Position numbers and translations under genes: made by a program. A stretch of DNA of 63,600 nucleotides, taken from Chitinophagales bacterium. GTDB lineage: Bacteria > Bacteroidota > Bacteroidia > Chitinophagales > JADJOU01. The notes beneath the pieces are model-generated. The model ran no database searches. It was not told where the DNA came from and saw only the letters and a program-made list of their open reading frames with translations. This document shows, piece by piece, positions 58,246-63,600 of the stretch (positions within the stretch are counted from its first letter, which is position 1; each line of letters starts with the position of its first letter). Location: the NCBI GenBank assembly GCA_016787225.1, contig JAEUUY010000017.1:1-63600 (forward strand), given 5' to 3'.

Positions 58246-59649
58246 TTACCTGATTTTTTCTGATATTTTTTCAAGAAGCCAGCTTTTCTCTGCGATTTGT
58301 GTCTGTTTGTAAATATCTTCATCTAGTTTTTTGGCTTTACTAGGCGTAGCTCCATAGATTTTATCGACCATTTTTAAAAAATTGATAATACTGATTTTAT
58401 GTGATTCAGAAATTACTTTATTTTTCTTAATATATTCTTTAAAGCTAATCACGAGTGAGGAAAGTGCATCGCTTTCTTTTATTTCGAAATAATTTTTCAA
58501 TAAAAGCACTTTTGAGTTGATAGAATAAAAGGCATCTCTCCCAAAATCCACTTTTAGCAATTCTCTTAAACTTTCTTTATACATTTTTTTCTCAAAGCGT
58601 ATTCTCGCCAGATTAAAGTGTCTACAAGAATCCATTATTTCAGATGGAAGAAAGGATACATAGTCTTCAATAAACTTTTCTGCTCTAATGAAGTCTTTTT
58701 TTCTTAAAAAAATATGGATGACATTATTGATTCTTGTATTTGTAAGGAAATCAAGAGAATTAAACATTGAATTTTCTTGACAAAAGTTATAAATTAAATA
58801 TTGTTCATCTATGAAATCAAGATCCCCTTTATTTATTTGTGCAGTGGAATAGTTTAACAAATAATTTATCCATATAATTTGATCAGGTAAGTCCCATAGA
58901 TTTGAGTTTTCGAACAGATAATTCTTTAGATTATAATATCCCTCATGATTTGGATTGGTTAACAGTTCTATTATTAAGAAGTACACCTCAAATTCGGGAA
59001 TATTCTTATAGTTTGATTTATGTTTTAGTTCATTATAGCGAGTCTGGACAATATGCAGATCGCTTGATTTATATACATTTGAAAATGTAATTAGTAAGGA
59101 ATATTGACGGAGAAATTCGAAGTCAGCAAAAGCTTCGGCAGCTTTTGCCATTTCAATAATTGAATTATATTTATCTTCAACGGATGCATTTTTAATAAAA
59201 TTATATTGTCCATTTAAAACGCTTTTATTGTATTGAAAGATAAATTTATTAAGTGCGCCATGAGGATTATAGTCATTCTCAATGTTCAATAAAATATTCT
59301 TTTTTAGTTTTTTGTTTTGAATGAAATCCATCCAAATTTTCTCAGAATGCACATTCTTTTTTTCATTTTCCTCTAAGAGTATAAATTCCTTAATGGCTTC
59401 CATGAGCCTATTTAAAGTAAACCTCAGCTTATTGTCATTATAATTATCCTCTGGATATACCTCCTTAAATAATATTTCCTTGGTCAATTGATCCAATCTT
59501 TCTTTACTGGCGTAAGCTGCAAGGCAGTTGTGACATTGTATTATGGTTACGCTCTTTGACCAATGGCTTGTACTTATAAATTTATTTAGTTTTTTCAACT
59601 CCCCTTTGGTCCAAGAGAAATAAATTTCACCAATTATACTTTGTTTCAT
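58246..59649 (-). CDS. Cytosolic helical protein of unknown function
   Basis: This 467-residue protein has no signal peptide. Nearly the whole length is alpha-helical with repeated 35-40 residue helix pairs (for example RAEKFIEDYVSFLPSEIM, FNLARIRFEKKMYKESLRELLKV), as in TPR-like solenoids. A pair CHNCLAAY lies near 40. No catalytic motif is visible. It has its own minus-strand promoter (59697-59704) and may be a protein-interaction scaffold. Confidence 0.7.
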   Translation of the reverse strand: MKQSIIGEIYFSWTKGELKKLNKFISTSHWSKSVTIIQCHNCLAAYASKERLDQLTKEILFKEVYPEDNYNDNKLRFTLNRLMEAIKEFILLEENEKKNVHSEKIWMDFIQNKKLKKNILLNIENDYNPHGALNKFIFQYNKSVLNGQYNFIKNASVEDKYNSIIEMAKAAEAFADFEFLRQYSLLITFSNVYKSSDLHIVQTRYNELKHKSNYKNIPEFEVYFLIIELLTNPNHEGYYNLKNYLFENSNLWDLPDQIIWINYLLNYSTAQINKGDLDFIDEQYLIYNFCQENSMFNSLDFLTNTRINNVIHIFLRKKDFIRAEKFIEDYVSFLPSEIMDSCRHFNLARIRFEKKMYKESLRELLKVDFGRDAFYSINSKVLLLKNYFEIKESDALSSLVISFKEYIKKNKVISESHKISIINFLKMVDKIYGATPSKAKKLDEDIYKQTQIAEKSWLLEKISEKIR

Positions 59650-59696
59650 TTCTTTGTTTTTATGTCTATTTCATATAATATTAAAAAAATGTCTAA

Positions 59697-59704
59697 CAAA
59701 GTTA
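59697..59704 (-). promoter_or_regulatory. Promoter -7 box of the helical protein gene
   Basis: Minus strand TAACTTTG (matches TAnnTTTG), 47 bp before the ATG at 59649. It faces the divergent promoter at 59715-59745. Confidence 0.5.
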
Positions 59705-59714
59705 AAATATTATT

Positions 59715-59745
59715 TTGAAATTGATGTAAATTATAGCTACCTTTG
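59715..59745 (+). promoter_or_regulatory. Promoter of the dockerin-like secreted protein gene
   Basis: TTG (59715-59717), 20 bp, then TACCTTTG (59738-59745). The ATG is at 59817, giving a leader of about 65 nt. Confidence 0.65.
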
Positions 59746-59816
59746 TATGGAAATGAGATAAAGGTTAATTTTCAATTTCTAGTCTATATAAATTAAATAA
59801 GCAAAATATACAAACA

Positions 59817-61178
59817 ATGAAAAGACTATTACTATTCTTAGGCCTAAATATTATAGGTTTCTCTCAGCTAAAGGCTCAGCTGGGGAAAGATACGTTTTAT
59901 TTTAGAGATGACATGCATCTAAATTATAATTTACTTTTAAAATTGAATGATGCTAATCAAAATCAACTCAGAATTATTGGAGTGACTAAGATTGGTCTAG
60001 ATACAGCTTCGTATACACTTGAAATTTCCTCTGACTCTAGTTTTGTGAATATTAAATCTACTAGTTCTGCACTCGTTTTTGGCAATTTTCGCTATAAAAC
60101 TATTTTAGGTTCGACTTTAGATTCTACGACAGTTTATTTTGAGAAAAAATCAATTCCAGGCGATTTGTATCCAGGCGATTGCAATAAGGATAATCTTGTA
60201 AATCACATGGATCTTTTGCCTATAGGCTTAATGTTTGGACAATACGGTTCGCCAAGAAATCTTGCGGATACCAATATTAGTTTTGGAGTTCCCAAAAAGG
60301 TTCATAACTGGTTTTATGAAGTTAGAGGAATCAATGCTAAACATGCTGATGTAGATGGGAATGGATTAATAAATGAGAATGATATAGTGCAGTTAAGAAG
60401 AAATTTTGGTAAGGATAAAGGTAATTATCTTCCGATATTGAGTTTTGCTTCTAATGAAGTAAAATTAGTCCTTTCTATTCCTGATACCATAAAGCTAAAT
60501 TCTTCTGTAGGCAGGATAAGTGTGCCTATTGTAATTAATTCTCCAGGTAAAATAAGTGCTTATGGATTAGGATTTTCATACACTGTTAGAGTATATGATA
60601 AAAATAATATAACTCAAAGTAGATTCTATCCATATACTAAGTATAACAGAACCAATGTGTGGGATGAATTTTCTACTCTTTTTTTGATGGACACTGTTAG
60701 CTACATGGAGCACGTGAACATAGCTTATAGTAAGAGAAATCAAAGTAATGGTGATATTGATCCACAAGGAGGTATCATTGATATTATTATTGAAGATGTA
60801 TTAATAGGAATAGCTAACCCTGGTGATATTACCCATATGAATATTTACCTCAAGGAAGTAGCATTAATTGACAAAGATTACAATACTATTCCAATAACGC
60901 CTGTCTCAAAACGAATTTATTTGCAGAAGGCAACATCCTCAATAAGTAATATAGATTATATGGGTTGGTCTGTATATCCTACAAAAGTTGAACATAGCTT
61001 GATTATTCTAAATCCAATGCTTAGAAAAGCAAACTATATGATTTATAATTCTTTAGGTCAGTTAATTGCAAGTGGTCCAATGTCTGAAAAAATAGAGTTG
61101 TCGACATTATCTTGGTCGAATGGCTTATACTATATAAAGAATGATCTTAATTCTGAAGTAATTAAGATTCAGAAGTAA
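59817..61178 (+). CDS. Secreted protein with dockerin-like calcium loops and T9SS tail
   Basis: This 453-residue protein has a signal peptide (MKRLLLFLGLNIIGFSQLKA). A dockerin type I-like module follows (about 119-200), with two EF-hand-like loops (GDCNKDNLVNHMDLLPIG and ADVDGNGLINENDIVQLRRNF). Next comes a cohesin-like or beta-sandwich region (about 215-360, NSSVGRISVPIVINSPGKISAYGLGF), and the end is a T9SS type A domain (WSVYPTKVEHSLIILNP ... YYIKNDLNSEVIKIQK). In this phylum such modules mark surface proteins rather than cellulosomes. Calcium binding is expected from the DxDxDG-like loops. Confidence 0.82.
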   Translation: MKRLLLFLGLNIIGFSQLKAQLGKDTFYFRDDMHLNYNLLLKLNDANQNQLRIIGVTKIGLDTASYTLEISSDSSFVNIKSTSSALVFGNFRYKTILGSTLDSTTVYFEKKSIPGDLYPGDCNKDNLVNHMDLLPIGLMFGQYGSPRNLADTNISFGVPKKVHNWFYEVRGINAKHADVDGNGLINENDIVQLRRNFGKDKGNYLPILSFASNEVKLVLSIPDTIKLNSSVGRISVPIVINSPGKISAYGLGFSYTVRVYDKNNITQSRFYPYTKYNRTNVWDEFSTLFLMDTVSYMEHVNIAYSKRNQSNGDIDPQGGIIDIIIEDVLIGIANPGDITHMNIYLKEVALIDKDYNTIPITPVSKRIYLQKATSSISNIDYMGWSVYPTKVEHSLIILNPMLRKANYMIYNSLGQLIASGPMSEKIELSTLSWSNGLYYIKNDLNSEVIKIQK

Positions 61179-61264
61179 AGATGTTTAGATTTTGGTTTTT
61201 AAAATGGTTATTTCCATAATGAAAAACCGTTTTCTTAGTTCTTCATAGTCACTGAATATTATAT

Positions 61265-61305
61265 ATACCAATTCAAAGGTGAATATGGTCCAATTGAATT
61301 TGGTA
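61265..61305. repeat. Palindromic repeat (ATACCAAT...TTGGTA)
   Basis: TACCAATTCAA pairs, with one bulge, with TTGAATTTGGTA; the middle contains TGGTCCAATTG. It shares both words with elements at 4627 (complement) and 47341. It lies in the 61179-61755 gap, where two longer minus frames lack coding features. Confidence 0.45.
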
Positions 61306-61560
61306 CAATGCTCATGAAATTTCACTTGTCTGCATTTTTTAAATTTACGGTTGGTATAACAGCATGCAAAGAATTCTAGCAATTCCTCTTAGATTATTTT
61401 CAATAAATAGTCAGTTTTTCGTCAAAAACGTCTAACAAACTTTATTTTTTCTTGTTTTTTTTCTTATCATCTTGTCGCATCTTTGTACTAGAAAAACTAA
61501 TCAACCTTACTACGTAATAAACGAGCTCCAAAAAATGAGAACAAATCCTTAAGAAATTAT

Positions 61561-61595
61561 CCATGGACTTAGCAGCAATTAGTCTAGGTCCATGG
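61561..61595 (+). other. Strong hairpin in an apparent non-coding transcript
   Basis: CCATGGACTTAG (61561-61572) pairs with CTAGGTCCATGG (61584-61595): a 12-bp stem with one G-U around an 11-base loop. It sits between a CATCTTTG box (near 61481-61488, one mismatch) and a terminator (61726-61757), so it may belong to a small RNA of about 260 nt. The stem is also the start of a 25-codon frame (ATG 61563 to TGA 61640) whose product would begin MDLAAISLGPWEDK. Confidence 0.4.
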
Positions 61596-61725
61596 GAAGA
61601 CAAACGAAAGCTATTTTTAAACAAATATACCGAATACTGAAAAAAAAATCTAACACTAAAAAGCACTCTGGAAACTGAAAATCTTTTCTATCTAGGGATT
61701 GATTTACTGGTTATTTTCAAAAAAT

Positions 61726-61757
61726 GGTCACCTGCAATGGGTGACCTATTTTTTTTT
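61726..61757. terminator. Bidirectional terminator
   Basis: GGTCACC (61726-61732) pairs with GGTGACC (61740-61746), loop of seven, followed by TATTTTTTTTT on the plus strand. On the minus strand GGTCACC is followed by ATTTTTTG, so it also ends the thioesterase gene. Confidence 0.8.
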
Positions 61758-62181
61758 AATGCTTCTTAACTACCATAGTCGTGAGCCGGGCTACACTTAC
61801 CATTCTATCATTTTCATCCTTGATTTCAATATTCCATACATGTGTAGTTCTTCCTAAATGAAAGGGACTGCATTTAGCATATACAAATCCATCTTTTACG
61901 GCTCGTAGGTGATTTATATTGAGCTCAAGGCCTACTATGCTTTCCTTTTCAGCATCAACGCACATAACAGCTGATACACTGCCTATAGTTTCAGCTAAGG
62001 CTGCCGTGGCACCCCCATGAAGTAAACCCATTGGTTGTTTTGTTTTTCCTATTACTGGCATTCTCATTTTTAAAAAGTCTTCTCCTAATTCTAAAAATTC
62101 CATTTCTAAGAATTGACCCATTGTATTCTGCGCTCTGAGTTTTAGTTCTTCTAATGATTGGGGAGATTTCCAAATAGACAT
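61756..62181 (-). CDS. PaaI-type hotdog thioesterase
   Basis: This 141-residue hotdog-fold enzyme cleaves acyl-CoA thioesters. The family motif is PMGLLHGGATAALAETIGSVSA (HGG with the downstream catalytic Glu), and the C-terminal part FHLGRTTHVWNIEIKDE matches the DHNA-CoA thioesterase (MenI)/PaaI group. The menaquinone step (MenI) is a plausible role given Bacteroidota physiology, but no other men genes are here. It stands alone and ends on a terminator. Confidence 0.87.
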   Translation of the reverse strand: MSIWKSPQSLEELKLRAQNTMGQFLEMEFLELGEDFLKMRMPVIGKTKQPMGLLHGGATAALAETIGSVSAVMCVDAEKESIVGLELNINHLRAVKDGFVYAKCSPFHLGRTTHVWNIEIKDENDRMVSVARLTTMVVKKH

Positions 62182-62276
62182 GAATCAATTATTTTGGCAC
62201 TAAAGTTAGAACTTTTTATGAAGGTGTTACCATAAATAATTTTTGGAATCTTTAATTATGATTATAATAAAAACAA

Positions 62277-62302
62277 AGAGGCTTGTCTAAAGACAAACCT
62301 CT
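62277..62302 (-). terminator. Terminator of the lpxD-like gene
   Basis: On the minus strand AGAGGTTTGTC pairs with GACAAGCCTCT (one internal mismatch) around TTTA and is followed by TTGTTTTTA. It is 35 bp past the gene's stop. Confidence 0.75.
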
Positions 62303-62336
62303 CTTACTTAATTAAAATTGAAAAAAATAAACCTAA

Positions 62337-63302
62337 TTACATAACTGTTTCCTTATCAGCTATGAGGTGTTTTATTTTATCTAATAAGTTCGGGAGCATT
62401 CTAGCGGCGGCATAATGCTTCATAGCTTGTCTCGCCTCTATCGCAGGAGATCCAAAGTATCGTAAATTTCCTTCTAGATTTTTATCTACATTTGATGAAG
62501 CAAGAATTATTGCATTATCCCCAATAGTTAGTCCTTTGGAAATACCTACCTTCCCATAAATTGTAACATTATTCCCTATTTTAGTTTTACCTGCTATAGC
62601 TACTTGTGCACAAACCAAACAATTTTCTCCAAGAATTACTCCGTGCGCAATATGTATTTGATTATCTAGCTTACTCCCTTTTCCTATCTTAGTAGTTCCT
62701 GATACACCTGAATCAATACTGCAGTTTGATCCTATTTCTACATCGTCTTCAATTATAGTGTTCCCAATAGTATGCATTTTAAGATATTTGCCACCTTGTT
62801 TATTATAATAAAAGGCTTCCGAACCTACTGCTGTATTGGATTGTATGATAACATTGCTACCTATTGTTGTATTCGGGTATATCGTCGTATTGGGATAAAT
62901 AATGCAGTTGTCACCTATTGTTACATTTTTCCCAATAAAAACGTTTGGATAGATAATGCACCCTTCTCCAATTATTGCCTCAGAACTGATAATCGAATCA
63001 TTTGAATGTTTAGTAGGGAAGTAGTCAAGAGCTATTTGGTTAAATATCTTAAATGGGTTGTCAGTATATAATAGGCATTTATCTTCTGGGCAATCGATTA
63101 CTTGATTGATTATAATAAATGATGCAGAACTTTTTAATGCTTTTTCATAGTATTTCGGGGTGTCAACAAAGGTGATATCGCCTTCTTTAACTCTATTGAT
63201 TTCATTGATACCATTCACCTCTTTTGAATACCTGTTAGATATGATTTTTAAGTCATATTTATCAATTAAATCACTCAGTTTGACCTTGTCTTTAAAGTCC
63301 AT
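62337..63302 (-). CDS. LpxD-like UDP-3-O-acylglucosamine N-acyltransferase
   Basis: LpxD adds the N-linked acyl chain to lipid A precursor in the cytoplasm. The 321 residues have the N-terminal nucleotide-binding domain (about 1-100) and a left-handed beta-helix of hexapeptide repeats (IIGEGCIIYPNVFIGKNVTIG...). The catalytic His lies in DNQIHIAHG, and the C-terminal helices (YAAARMLPNLLDKIKHL) match LpxD. The repeat IYPNTTIYPNTTIG is a small local duplication. Many Bacteroidota carry two LpxD paralogues; which one this is cannot be told. Confidence 0.85.
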   Translation of the reverse strand: MDFKDKVKLSDLIDKYDLKIISNRYSKEVNGINEINRVKEGDITFVDTPKYYEKALKSSASFIIINQVIDCPEDKCLLYTDNPFKIFNQIALDYFPTKHSNDSIISSEAIIGEGCIIYPNVFIGKNVTIGDNCIIYPNTTIYPNTTIGSNVIIQSNTAVGSEAFYYNKQGGKYLKMHTIGNTIIEDDVEIGSNCSIDSGVSGTTKIGKGSKLDNQIHIAHGVILGENCLVCAQVAIAGKTKIGNNVTIYGKVGISKGLTIGDNAIILASSNVDKNLEGNLRYFGSPAIEARQAMKHYAAARMLPNLLDKIKHLIADKETVM

Positions 63303-63412
63303 TTTTTCTTGTTCTATTTATTATCTGACGATAATTGGGTATGTATGGTTGCATACAACCTAGTTTTTAATTAATAATTTTATTTAAATTGATTTTTTAG
63401 TTGAATAAAACT

Positions 63413-63444
63413 AAAAATGCCAAGGACGAATCCTTGGCATTTTT
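63413..63444 (-). terminator. Terminator of the CHU_C protein gene
   Basis: AAAAATGCCAAGGA (63413-63426) pairs perfectly with TCCTTGGCATTTTT (63431-63444), CGAA loop. On the minus strand it lies 16 bp past the stop at 63461 and ends in five T; it could also act in the other direction. Confidence 0.85.
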
Positions 63445-63460
63445 AAAGTAGTTATTAAGA

Positions 63461-63600
63461 CTACCTTATCAACGTAATACTTCCTTTTTTAGTACGTTTT
63501 TCTCCGTTGAGATATTCTACCTCTGCAGAGAAGCTGTATACGCCACTTGGTTGTGGCTCGTTTTTATAGACCCCATCCCATCCCATAGTGATATGGTCAG
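63461..63600 (-). CDS. Gliding-associated CHU_C / T9SS type B sorting domain protein, 3' end only
   Basis: The last 45 codons of a gene that begins outside the window. The frame reads DHITMGWDGVYKNEPQPSGV, then EVEYLNGEKRTKKGSITLIR and a TAG (63463-63461). WDG-Y-N-PQPSGVY and the closing KKGSITLIR are hallmarks of the CHU_C domain (T9SS type B signal). Its passenger domains are not visible. It is too short for automatic calling but is clearly coding. Confidence 0.85.
   Translation of the reverse strand, partial: DHITMGWDGVYKNEPQPSGVYSFSAEVEYLNGEKRTKKGSITLIR

Noticed and set aside
61185-61666. Two minus-strand frames of 65 and 74 residues
   Set aside because: Low complexity, no promoter or family resemblance; one spans the ATACCAAT palindrome and the other the plus-strand hairpin.

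Overview
The window looks like chromosomal DNA of a free-living Bacteroidota species, with low GC (roughly one third by eye). The evidence is: type IX secretion (T9SS) C-terminal sorting domains on several secreted proteins, TAnnTTTG promoter boxes with few Shine-Dalgarno sites, an alternative complex III (act) operon running into an aa3 oxidase operon, a Bacteroidota-type LptD beside an amidase, GldM-like and CHU_C domains, and a SatD/DUF3307 pair. LPS genes (LptD, LpxD-like, O-antigen ligase-like, WaaE-like transferase) show a Gram-negative envelope. I cannot name the genus.

Layout. 1-732: the end of an rRNA operon (5S rRNA plus terminator) and three tandem 179-191 bp copies of the 5S 3' half and its terminator. 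755-8158: secreted and envelope genes (coiled-coil protein, two exported proteins, O-antigen ligase, glycosyltransferase, mtgA) and smpB. 8310-24253: one long respiratory cluster on the plus strand: actABCDEF, coxB, coxA, ctaB, two subunit III genes, subunit IV, a terminator, then SCO and DUF420 assembly factors. 24250-30729: lptD (minus), divergent amidase, hflX and a GldM-like protein. 30797-31161: tmRNA (minus). 31271-40614: an AlaDH/PNT-family dehydrogenase, prfB with its programmed frameshift, a NifU-like protein, a phosphoesterase, two Nudix genes, coaE, trmH, sufE, sufT and a T9SS cargo protein. 40595-43428 (minus): lplA, SdpI-like, gltA and a small membrane ORF. 43824-45179: a complete IS256-family element with inverted repeats and an 8-bp target duplication, inserted among short palindromes. 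45413-52499 (minus): tatD, a lone transketolase C-terminal half, a VWA lipoprotein, a lipoprotein and hppA. 52599-54009: three 28-bp operator-like repeats, satD and DUF3307. 54015-63600: a ferritin-like protein, pyk, an esterase, DUF58, small and helical hypotheticals, a dockerin-like T9SS protein, a thioesterase, an lpxD-like gene and the 3' end of a CHU_C protein.

How the genes work together. The act-cox operon encodes a quinol-to-oxygen branch (ACIII plus A-type oxidase), with haem O synthase and copper-delivery factors encoded alongside. smpB and the tmRNA gene together supply trans-translation. sufE, sufT and the NifU-like gene serve Fe-S cluster assembly.

The most unusual signal is shared by two unrelated inner-membrane energy enzymes: cytochrome oxidase subunit II and the membrane pyrophosphatase both end in an OmpA/MotB-type peptidoglycan-binding domain. 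In both cases the expected topology places that domain in the periplasm. This suggests, as inference, that this organism anchors bioenergetic complexes to its cell wall. Other signals worth a look are the 5S-derived array, the repeat operators before satD, degenerate palindromic interspersed repeats, and a candidate small RNA or micro-ORF near 61.5 kb.
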